DNA of 30,578 bases, taken from CAZECE01 sp964510525 (GTDB taxonomy: Bacteria > Pseudomonadota > Gammaproteobacteria > Pseudomonadales > JANQJO01). A model generated the notes under the pieces. It was not told where the DNA came from and did not search any database. It saw nothing but the letters and a program-made list of their open reading frames with translations. The stretch is from NCBI GenBank assembly GCA_964510525.1, contig CAZECE010000095.1, positions 1 through 30,578 of the forward strand. Reading direction: 5' to 3'. Both the position numbers and the translations under genes were made by a program. Shown piece after piece: positions 23,542 to 30,578 of this stretch (position 1 is its first letter; the number at the start of each line of letters is the position of its first letter).

Positions 23542-23594
23542 AGGCCAGGCAAGAGAGGGCCAACCAGGAAGCCGGCCCAGCTATAGAAGAGAGA

Positions 23595-24929
23595 TTAAGG
23601 GCGACCAATACTCATATAATCAAATCCGTACTCACGAACCACTTTAGGATTGTACAGATTGCGACCATCTAAAATAAAAGGCGTGTTCAAAAGGAATTTG
23701 ATTTGTTCAAAATCAGGCTGGCGAAAGCGCTTCCACTCAGTGACCAAAACTAAGGCATCTGACCCTTTTAAAATTTCATAGGGATCTTCTGAAATTGTGA
23801 TAGAAGACTCAAACCACTCCGCAGGCAATGCCTCTTTAATGGATTCATTGGCTTCAGGGTCATAGGCTTTGATTTTAGCACCTGCCTCGATCAAATCCTC
23901 TATCAACGTAATGGCCGCGGCTTCACGAACATCATCCGTGTCAGGCTTAAAGGCTAACCCCCACAGAGCGAATGTTTTACCCGCTATATCGCCATCAAAA
24001 TATGTACTGGCCTTTTGAAATAACACTTTTTTCTGAAGTTGATTACGATCATCGACGGATTTAAGCAGCATCGCATCAAAATCGACTTCATCTGCCGTGC
24101 GTATTAACGCTTTTACATCTTTAGGGAAACATGACCCCCCATAACCACAACCAGGATAAATAAAGGAGGGGCCAATACGACTGTCGGAACCAATCCCTTT
24201 ACGCACGGCCTCAACATCAGCACCCAAACGATCGCAAATATTAGCCACTTCATTCATTAATGAAATCTTGGTCGCCAACATAGCATTAGCAACGTACTTA
24301 GTCATTTCCGCATCTCGTACGCCCATCATCAAGACTTTATCCCGGCTTCGGTTAAATGGGGCATACAGCTCTGTCATCATACTTTTGGCTTTTTCACTTT
24401 CAGCACCGATGATGATTCGATCGGGAGTCATAAAATCTTTTACAGCGGCTCCCTCTTTCAAAAATTCGGGGTTGCTGACCACATCAAACCCTTGAGAACT
24501 CTGACTTTTCGCGTCCAGAGCTTGCTGGATAGTATTTCGGACCTTATCCCCTGTCCCAACAGGCACAGTACTTTTATCTACGATGACCGCATAGTGCTCA
24601 AGGTTTTCCCCAATGGACTTTGCTACTGCCAACACATAGCGCAAATCAGCTGAACCATCTTCACCAGGAGGGGTGCCGACCGCTATAAAGTACACATTCG
24701 ATTTTTTCATAGCGGAAGGTAAATCCGTTGTAAAGTCGAGGAGGCCTCGCTCAACACTTTCAACAACGATTTTTTCAAGGCCGGGCTCATAAATTGGAAT
24801 CTGACCCGCTTTCAAACGAGCAATTTTAGCTTCATCTATGTCGACACAGGTCACGTTATTGCCCATTTCAGCAAAACAAGCCCCAGTCACCAAGCCCACG
24901 TAGCCAGTACCCACTACCGTAATATTCAT
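23595..24929 (-). CDS. ugd: UDP-glucose 6-dehydrogenase
   Basis: The enzyme oxidises UDP-glucose to UDP-glucuronate with two NAD+, feeding capsule, exopolysaccharide or lipid A modification. The 444-residue protein has the NAD site VVGTGYVGLVTG (5-16), VGTPPGEDGSADLRYV, DKSTVPVGTGDKVR, VVSNPEFLKEGAAVKDF, the catalytic Cys267 in GGSCFPKDVKAL, and a C-terminal UDP-binding domain with WGLAFKPDTDDVREAAA. All catalytic motifs are present. An AGAGAGG ribosome site precedes the ATG. It is 55 bases downstream of ppiD on the same strand, so co-transcription is possible, though no functional link is known. No other polysaccharide gene is in the window. Confidence 0.96.
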   Translation of the reverse strand: MNITVVGTGYVGLVTGACFAEMGNNVTCVDIDEAKIARLKAGQIPIYEPGLEKIVVESVERGLLDFTTDLPSAMKKSNVYFIAVGTPPGEDGSADLRYVLAVAKSIGENLEHYAVIVDKSTVPVGTGDKVRNTIQQALDAKSQSSQGFDVVSNPEFLKEGAAVKDFMTPDRIIIGAESEKAKSMMTELYAPFNRSRDKVLMMGVRDAEMTKYVANAMLATKISLMNEVANICDRLGADVEAVRKGIGSDSRIGPSFIYPGCGYGGSCFPKDVKALIRTADEVDFDAMLLKSVDDRNQLQKKVLFQKASTYFDGDIAGKTFALWGLAFKPDTDDVREAAAITLIEDLIEAGAKIKAYDPEANESIKEALPAEWFESSITISEDPYEILKGSDALVLVTEWKRFRQPDFEQIKFLLNTPFILDGRNLYNPKVVREYGFDYMSIGRP

Positions 24930-24984
24930 AAATAACCTCTCTAATTTTTAAATTGTATTATTAGTTTTTGTGCGTATTTAGTTT

Positions 24985-26949
24985 TTATTCAAGGTCACTA
25001 GCAGGCTTTAAATTCACATCAATATCAGCTGACTGCTGAAAATAGTTAAAGAAATCTTGAAAATCAAAACGACCCATCTGGCCTTCTAAAAAGCCCCTCA
25101 TTTCCTCACGCTCTTGCGCAATCGTTTCTGGCTCGCTTGACTCATCTTGATCAGATTGCACTTCTTCCAAAATAACTACAACAAAATCAGAATCAACGAC
25201 AACACCTTCAATGGACGACTGAACAGTAGCCTCAGGTAGCGTGGCTGGTTTTGGCATTGCAAACACCGTCTGCATAACTAGCGGGGGTGCACCTCCAGCA
25301 GAGCGCTTGACACTCTCCATGCTCACCCACTGCAAACCATAAGTTTCATTTGCCGCCTCGAGCGATAAACCTGAGCGCATTTCGGCAATGATTTCACGCC
25401 CATGCTTCATAGCGAGACCAGAAGCTTCTTTTTGCTTGAGCAATGTCTCAATTTGACCCCGGACGTCGGCAAGCGGCTTTAAGCTGGCCGGAATGTACTC
25501 ACGCAGGTGCAAGACAAAAGCTTTGCCATCATCTATCTCAAGCACCTCACTGTTAAAACCATCCAAGACTTCTTCATTAAAGGCCAAAGAAGCCAAGCCT
25601 TGGTCATCAAAGGGTGGCGCTAACCGCCCTTCTCTTGTTAGCACCGGTGACGTTTGAACAGACAGGCCAAATTGATCCGCAACTGATTTCAAATCATCAC
25701 TTTCAAAAACGGCCGTTTTAAACTGCTCAAGCTCATCAATGAATTTTTCTTGGGCAAAATCATTAGCAAGCTGTGACCGTAAGCGCTCCCGTTCGTCCTC
25801 AAAAGAAGGGATATCGGGTTTTCGCTCATCTAACATGCGAATAATATGAAAGCCATATTCTGTTTTAACCGGCTCAGAAATATCATTCACCTGCATAGAC
25901 CAGAGCGCATCTTCAAATTCAGGCACGAAAAGACCTTTAGCACTGTAGCCAAGATCCCCCCCACTTTCAGCAGAGCCGGGATCATCAGAATATTCTTTTG
26001 CCAAATCAGAAAACAGTTTATCAAGATCCGATTGCTCGCTTTCAACGTCAGCTAATTGTTGACGCAAACTTACAGCCAAAGCCCTAGCTTCATCCTCACT
26101 AACATCATCATCAACTGAAATAAGAATATGCGAAACTTTCCGCTCAGCATTTTCGTCCGATTGAAGCTCTGCAACCAATTCATCATAGGCTTCAATCAGA
26201 GATGCTTCTTCTACAGATACTTCTTCAAGAAAATTAGAAGCTGAAAACTCTACATAATCCACCTGGACCTGCTCTTGGCGTTGAAACGCGTCTTTATTAT
26301 TTTCGTAATATTCTGCTACCGAACCTGAAACCAGCTCGACTGAATCCAACTTTTCTTGATGTTTGATTACAGAATAACGGAAGCTCCGTTCTTGATCTTG
26401 AAGTCTCATCAAATAATCAATTTGATTCGGTGAGAGCAAGGAGGTATCCATTAAACTTTTACGCAACTGCGTAACCGTATAATCACGACTAATCTCTTTT
26501 AAAAACTGACCAGGTGAGTACCCCATTTGCGCTATGGTGGCATCAAAGACAGACTGGCTGTACACACCATCCACTTGAAACTGTGGCATTGATCGAATCC
26601 ACTCACCTAATAGCGGCTGCGGTGCGACAAGCCCCATTTCTTCAACCAAGTCCGAGACCAGATAACGGTCAATTAAAGACTGTAAAACCTGAGGCCTTAA
26701 GTTATCTGGATCGACTAAGTCTAGGTTCGGGTTATCCCCCATTCTCGATAAAAGGCGGCTACGCTCTGAGTCGACACGCTGAGTTAACAGGGCTTCAGTG
26801 ATCTCTTCACCATTGACACTCGCAACCGGTTTTGGCTTGGTAAAAACCACCATCAACGACTCGGCACCGTATAATGAAAACAGCACCACCACAATGCCGA
26901 GCAACACTTTGCCCAACCATCCTTTTATAACCTGGCGAAATCCTTCCAC
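24985..26949 (-). CDS. ppiD: Membrane-anchored peptidyl-prolyl isomerase/chaperone PpiD (SurA-N/parvulin)
   Basis: PpiD is an inner-membrane-anchored periplasmic chaperone that meets proteins leaving the Sec translocon. The 654-residue protein has an N-terminal anchor (about 13-36, GKVLLGIVVVLFSLYGAESL) and a SurA-like N-domain (VNGEEITEALLTQRVDSERS onward). A parvulin domain lies near 270-370 with RKVSHILIS, SDDPGSAESGGDLGY, VPEFEDALW and TEYGFHIIRML. A long C-terminal chaperone region follows. Length is close to the E. coli protein (623). The start is a GTG at 26949; MEGFRQVIKGWLGK fits the family's N-terminus. It follows hupB by 84 bases in the conserved lon-hupB-ppiD order. Confidence 0.94.
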   Translation of the reverse strand: MEGFRQVIKGWLGKVLLGIVVVLFSLYGAESLMVVFTKPKPVASVNGEEITEALLTQRVDSERSRLLSRMGDNPNLDLVDPDNLRPQVLQSLIDRYLVSDLVEEMGLVAPQPLLGEWIRSMPQFQVDGVYSQSVFDATIAQMGYSPGQFLKEISRDYTVTQLRKSLMDTSLLSPNQIDYLMRLQDQERSFRYSVIKHQEKLDSVELVSGSVAEYYENNKDAFQRQEQVQVDYVEFSASNFLEEVSVEEASLIEAYDELVAELQSDENAERKVSHILISVDDDVSEDEARALAVSLRQQLADVESEQSDLDKLFSDLAKEYSDDPGSAESGGDLGYSAKGLFVPEFEDALWSMQVNDISEPVKTEYGFHIIRMLDERKPDIPSFEDERERLRSQLANDFAQEKFIDELEQFKTAVFESDDLKSVADQFGLSVQTSPVLTREGRLAPPFDDQGLASLAFNEEVLDGFNSEVLEIDDGKAFVLHLREYIPASLKPLADVRGQIETLLKQKEASGLAMKHGREIIAEMRSGLSLEAANETYGLQWVSMESVKRSAGGAPPLVMQTVFAMPKPATLPEATVQSSIEGVVVDSDFVVVILEEVQSDQDESSEPETIAQEREEMRGFLEGQMGRFDFQDFFNYFQQSADIDVNLKPASDLE

Positions 26950-27033
26950 GTGGGCTTTAAACCTCTTTCAGTAAGATCATAGCTAATAAGAGACTCGCAA
27001 CATAAGATACAAGCGACTGTACTTAAAGACCCT

Positions 27034-27327
27034 CTAAGCTTCAGCAACCATCTCTTTGTTTACCGCTTCCTTAAGGGCTTTACCAGCACGAAAGTTTGGG
27101 AGATAAGCCGCTTTAATGGTCATAGCCTCACCTGTTTGAGGGTTACGACCCGCTCGCTCGGGACGAAATTTTGAAGCAAAGGTACCAAAACCTATCAAGG
27201 TGACTTCTTCACCTTGACACATAGCTTCTGTAATTTTGTTGAATACGCTATCAAGCGCCTGGGTGGCATCCTTTTTTGACAAGCCCGTATCAGACGAAAT
27301 TTGATCTATCAGCTCAGATTTATTCAC
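27034..27327 (-). CDS. hupB: DNA-binding protein HU-beta
   Basis: HU is a small nucleoid protein that bends and compacts DNA as a dimer. The 97-residue sequence begins MNKSELIDQISSDTGLSKKD, contains TLIGFGTFASKFRPERAGRNPQTGE with the DNA-binding arm (RNPQTG), and ends in FRAGKALKEAVN, with a short Ala/Glu tail making it longer than the usual 90. The start is a GTG at 27327 with GAGGAG five bases upstream; an ATG just before it opens a two-codon frame that stops at once. It lies between lon and ppiD, the classical location, with a likely promoter in the 93-base gap. Confidence 0.96.
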   Translation of the reverse strand: MNKSELIDQISSDTGLSKKDATQALDSVFNKITEAMCQGEEVTLIGFGTFASKFRPERAGRNPQTGEAMTIKAAYLPNFRAGKALKEAVNKEMVAEA

Positions 27328-27357
27328 AACATCTCCTCAGGTTGGTTAAGGAGGGCC

Positions 27358-27387
27358 ATTTTATGCCAAAGTCAGTAAAAAAGTCAC
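27358..27387 (-). promoter_or_regulatory. Predicted hupB promoter
   Basis: On the minus strand GTGACT (27387-27382) and TAAAAT (27363-27358) are 18 bases apart, 31 bases before the hupB GTG. The match to the sigma-70 consensus is moderate; the position in the lon-hupB gap is what makes it credible. Confidence 0.4.
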
Positions 27388-27420
27388 ATGCTATTACGGC
27401 TAATTGGGTGACAAACTGGG

Positions 27421-29856
27421 TTAATGGGTGCTGATACGAGGTGTTTTTTTACCATCAGACTCCACAGGTGTCGTCATGGACGACTCTTCAACATCAGAAA
27501 CACGTGCTGAGGGCATTTTTGTTAAAGCGATTTCAAGCACTTCATCAATCCAAGCCACCGCCCTGATCTCCAAGTCAGCCTTGATGTTGTCCGGCACTTC
27601 TTTTAAATCACGCTCGTTCTCTTTCGGAATCAACACCGTGGTAATACCACCACGATGAGCAGCCAATAACTTTTCCTTCAGCCCACCTATCGGCAGCACT
27701 TCCCCTCGCAAAGTAATCTCACCTGTCATAGCCACATTCTTCTTCACAGGAATGCCCGTCAGCACTGAAACCAGAGCTGTGCACATACCAATACCCGCAC
27801 TCGGCCCATCTTTTGGCGTTGCCCCTTCTGGCACATGGATATGCAGGTCCTGCTTTTGGTAAAACTCATCATCGATACCCAAAGCAGCACTGCGACTCCG
27901 AACCACCGTGAATGCCGCCTGAATCGACTCCTGCATCACATCGCCTAAAGAACCTGTTTTAACATGCTTACCTTGACCACTCATCGCCACGGCTTCAATA
28001 GTCAACAACTCTCCACCCACTGAAGTCCAGGCTAACCCTGTGACAATCCCAACACGGTCTTCTTCACCAGCACGACCATAGTTATACTTTCGAACACCGT
28101 GATAGTGCTCTAAATTATCCGTTGAGATCAGAATACCCTGGCCGTTTTCCGTACCCTCTGTCACCGGCACCTCATCGAGCGCCTGCTCTTTTACGACTTT
28201 ACGGCAAATTTTGGTGATCGCGCGCTGCAAACCACGAACCCCACTTTCTTTCGTGTAATAACGAATCAAGTCTCGTACGGCAGCCTCATCAAAATTAATT
28301 TCTGATTCTTTTAACCCATTTTCTTCTAGGGCTCGACCAATCAGATGATTTTTTGAAATCGCAATCTTTTCATCTTCCGTATACCCCGGGATTCGAATCA
28401 CTTCCATTCGATCCAGCAAAGCAGGTGGAATGTCCATGCTGTTTGCTGTGCAGATAAATAACACTTCCGACAAGTCGTAATCGACTTCAAGATAATGGTC
28501 ATTAAACGCATTATTTTGCTCGGGATCCAGCACTTCAAGCAATGCGCTGGCGGGATCACCACGGACATCGGCGCCCATTTTGTCGATTTCATCCAACAAA
28601 AAAAGCGGGTTTTTCACGTTTACTTTGCTGATTTTTTGGAGCAGTTTTCCTGGCATAGAGCCAATATAGGTTCGACGGTGGCCGCGAATTTCAGCCTCAT
28701 CTCGAACCCCACCCAACGCCATTCGGACAAACTTTCGCTCCGTTGCTTCTGCAATTGACTTACCTAACGAGGTTTTCCCCACACCAGGCGGCCCAACCAA
28801 ACACAGCACAGGCCCTTTTAATTTTTTAACACGAGACTGAACCGCTAAATACTCTAAAATACGCTCTTTGACTTCTTCCAGCCCGTAATGCTGTGTGTTT
28901 AACAGTTTTTTTGATTCTTTTAAATCGTAACGAATTTTACTTCGCGTCTTCCATGGCAAATTAATGAGCCAATCCAGATAGCCTCGAATAACCGTTGCCT
29001 CGGCAGCCATTGGGGACATTTGTTTGAGTTTATTGAACTCCTGCATCGCCTTGGTTTTGGCATCTTTATGCATGCCAGCGCCATCGATTTTTTTCTGAAT
29101 TTGATCCATTTCATTAGCACCGTCTTCCGTGCCATCTAACTCTTTTTGGATCGCTTTCATCTGCTCATTCAGATAATACTCTCGCTGGCTTCGCTCCATT
29201 TGTTTTTTAACGCGACCCCGAATGCGTTTTTCAACCTGAAGCAAGTCCATTTCATTGGTTAACAACTTAGCGAGAAAATTAGCGCGCTCTTCGATGTCAT
29301 TTGTTTCTAGGATTGCCTGCTTATCTTCAAGCTTAAAAGTGATGTGCGCCGCAATGGTATCAATCAACCGCGAAGGCTGATTGATATGCTGGATCGAAGA
29401 AACCAACTCATTAGAAATTTTCTTACTTTTTTTAACGTAGCCTTCAAAGTGCTCCAACGTTTTACGCACCACTTCAACGGCAACCGTTTCAGGACAGGCC
29501 GGTTCTTCCCAAGCCGTCACTAAAGCGCGAGCAAAAGCATCTTCAGGGTAATACTCTCGCACCAAAGCCCTCTGGCGACCTTCAACCAACAATTTAACGG
29601 TACCATCGGGTAATCTTAGCAACTGCAATATGGTTGCCATGGTGCCAACATCGTACAACGCGCCTTGCGAAGGCTCATTCTCAGAAGACTCACGCTGAGT
29701 CACCAAAAGCACTTTTTTATCCACCTGCATGGCATGCTGTAAAGCACGAATCGATTTTTCACGACCCACAAACAGTGGCATCACCATAGTCGGGAATACC
29801 ACGACATCTCTGAGGGGTAATACTGGATAGGAAAAGTCAGCGCCAGGTTGTGTCAT
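27421..29856 (-). CDS. lon: ATP-dependent protease Lon
   Basis: Lon is a cytoplasmic AAA+ serine protease that removes misfolded and short-lived regulatory proteins. The 811-residue protein has the substrate-binding LON domain (1-~200, PVLPLRDVVVFP), a coiled central part, Walker A GPPGVGKT (355-362), Walker B LLDEIDKM (420-427) and a protease domain with Ser686 in PKDGPSAG and the catalytic Lys in GGLKEK (near 729). The tail beyond 780 is polar and poorly conserved. I chose the ATG at 29856, giving an N-terminus that lines up with E. coli Lon; a TTG at 29874 overlapping the clpX stop is the alternative. From the ATG, only 14 bases separate it from clpX, leaving no room for an intergenic promoter. 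Confidence 0.97.
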   Translation of the reverse strand: MTQPGADFSYPVLPLRDVVVFPTMVMPLFVGREKSIRALQHAMQVDKKVLLVTQRESSENEPSQGALYDVGTMATILQLLRLPDGTVKLLVEGRQRALVREYYPEDAFARALVTAWEEPACPETVAVEVVRKTLEHFEGYVKKSKKISNELVSSIQHINQPSRLIDTIAAHITFKLEDKQAILETNDIEERANFLAKLLTNEMDLLQVEKRIRGRVKKQMERSQREYYLNEQMKAIQKELDGTEDGANEMDQIQKKIDGAGMHKDAKTKAMQEFNKLKQMSPMAAEATVIRGYLDWLINLPWKTRSKIRYDLKESKKLLNTQHYGLEEVKERILEYLAVQSRVKKLKGPVLCLVGPPGVGKTSLGKSIAEATERKFVRMALGGVRDEAEIRGHRRTYIGSMPGKLLQKISKVNVKNPLFLLDEIDKMGADVRGDPASALLEVLDPEQNNAFNDHYLEVDYDLSEVLFICTANSMDIPPALLDRMEVIRIPGYTEDEKIAISKNHLIGRALEENGLKESEINFDEAAVRDLIRYYTKESGVRGLQRAITKICRKVVKEQALDEVPVTEGTENGQGILISTDNLEHYHGVRKYNYGRAGEEDRVGIVTGLAWTSVGGELLTIEAVAMSGQGKHVKTGSLGDVMQESIQAAFTVVRSRSAALGIDDEFYQKQDLHIHVPEGATPKDGPSAGIGMCTALVSVLTGIPVKKNVAMTGEITLRGEVLPIGGLKEKLLAAHRGGITTVLIPKENERDLKEVPDNIKADLEIRAVAWIDEVLEIALTKMPSARVSDVEESSMTTPVESDGKKTPRISTH

Positions 29857-29870
29857 CTGCAGCTCTATAC

Positions 29871-30578
29871 TCAACCTTTTTGGTCGCTGGGTACCGCTTT
29901 CTGGGCATCGTTCGTATTTTCATAAATCAGCTTAGGCGCAGACTCTCCTTTAATCGCCGATTCATCAATAACAACCTTGGACAGATTCTCCGTTGAAGGC
30001 ACCTCATACATGGTATCCAATAAAATCCCCTCCAAGATAGAGCGCAAACCTCGAGCACCCGTTTTTCTTTCCATGGCTTTTTGGGCCACAGCACTAAGTG
30101 CATCTTGTCGAAAATCCAATTCAACATCTTCCATTTCAAAAAGACGACTGTATTGTTTCACTAAAGAGTTCTTAGGCTCGGTTAAAATTTGAATCAGTGC
30201 CTTTTCATCCAACTCTTCTAAAGTGGCAATAACAGGTAGACGCCCTATAAATTCCGGGATCAAGCCGTATTTGACCAAGTCTTCGGGCTCAACATCCTTT
30301 AGCGTATCTCCAACACTGCGCTTGTTATCCTTACTTTTAACGGTCGCGGAGAAACCGATACCACTTTTATCCGAGCGATCCTGGATTACTTTATCCAAAC
30401 CAGCAAACGCACCACCACAAATAAACAGAATATTGGACGTATCAACCTGCAAAAATTCTTGCTGCGGGTGTTTTCGCCCCCCTTGGGGTGGGACTGACGC
30501 AACAGTACCCTCAATTAACTTCAGCAAAGCCTGCTGAACACCTTCACCGGAAACATCTCGAGTAATAGAGGGGTTGTC
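29871..30578 (-). CDS. clpX: ATP-dependent Clp protease ATP-binding subunit ClpX, C-terminal part
   Basis: The gene runs off the right end of the window; 235 residues of the C-terminal part are visible. They begin DNPSITRDVSGEGVQQALLK and include the pore-side segment PPQGGRKHPQQEFLQVDTSN, LFICGGAFAGLDKVI, the GFIPEF-equivalent YGLIPEFIGRLPVIATLEEL, and the sensor-2 region TGARGLRSILEGILLD. ClpX unfolds tagged proteins and feeds them to ClpP. The N-terminal zinc domain and Walker motifs lie outside the window. The frame is open to the edge, so the apparent start near 30527 is only an internal leucine codon. The C-terminal tail (NTNDAQKAVPSDQKG) is of ordinary kind. lon follows 14 bases downstream. 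Confidence 0.96.
   Translation of the reverse strand, partial: DNPSITRDVSGEGVQQALLKLIEGTVASVPPQGGRKHPQQEFLQVDTSNILFICGGAFAGLDKVIQDRSDKSGIGFSATVKSKDNKRSVGDTLKDVEPEDLVKYGLIPEFIGRLPVIATLEELDEKALIQILTEPKNSLVKQYSRLFEMEDVELDFRQDALSAVAQKAMERKTGARGLRSILEGILLDTMYEVPSTENLSKVVIDESAIKGESAPKLIYENTNDAQKAVPSDQKG

Noticed and set aside
1..30578. tRNA, rRNA, CRISPR array, insertion sequence, prophage or integrase
   Set aside because: No CCA-ended cloverleaf-like segment, spaced repeats, transposase or integrase motifs were found in the gaps or among the frames.

Overview
The window reads as chromosomal DNA from a gammaproteobacterium, probably a marine Oceanospirillales/Pseudomonadales-type organism. This is inferred from gene order: fis-purH-purD, rpmF-plsX-fabD-fabG-acpP-fabF-pabC-mltG (no fabH between plsX and fabD, as in Pseudomonas), and clpX-lon-hupB-ppiD. 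No rRNA, tRNA, CRISPR array, transposase or prophage gene was seen, and no gene-free gap exceeds 300 bases.

Left part (1-7567). The first ~230 bases carry, on the minus strand, a fragment that looks like a FecR domain. It abuts fis exactly where dusB would normally end, so it may be a rearrangement or an assembly joint. Then come fis with a clear terminator, and purH-purD, the last steps of IMP synthesis plus GAR synthetase. A minus-strand operon follows: a small three-helix membrane protein, a class-V PLP enzyme (OvoB-like C-S lyase candidate) and ovoA, which together look like an ovothiol (thiol-histidine antioxidant) biosynthesis unit.

Accessory middle part (7661-15936). This holds a secreted ExeM/NucH-like nuclease; a type IV AbiEi/AbiEii toxin-antitoxin pair with a strikingly symmetric operator/promoter; a DUF924 protein; a His/Met-rich pair (outer-membrane transporter-like protein plus DUF2946 protein) suggestive of metal handling; a DUF2130 coiled-coil protein with a nuclease-like D...ExK pattern; YcgN; and an unrecognised single-pass membrane protein.

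Right part (15993-30578), all on the minus strand. The fatty-acid/phospholipid cluster runs in transcription order rpmF, plsX, fabD, fabG, acpP, fabF, pabC, mltG, preceded by a stand-alone cyclic-nucleotide-binding-domain protein. Upstream of these lie ugd (UDP-glucuronate synthesis) and the protein-quality-control block clpX (cut by the window end), lon, hupB, ppiD. Several genes in this half use GTG or TTG starts (hupB, ppiD, plsX, fabF, pabC, mltG).

The observations most worth a second look are the abiE operator built from three copies of one box, the three-gene ovothiol operon with its undescribed membrane protein, the FecR/fis junction, and the DUF2130 nuclease-like motif. Nothing here is clearly a new system.
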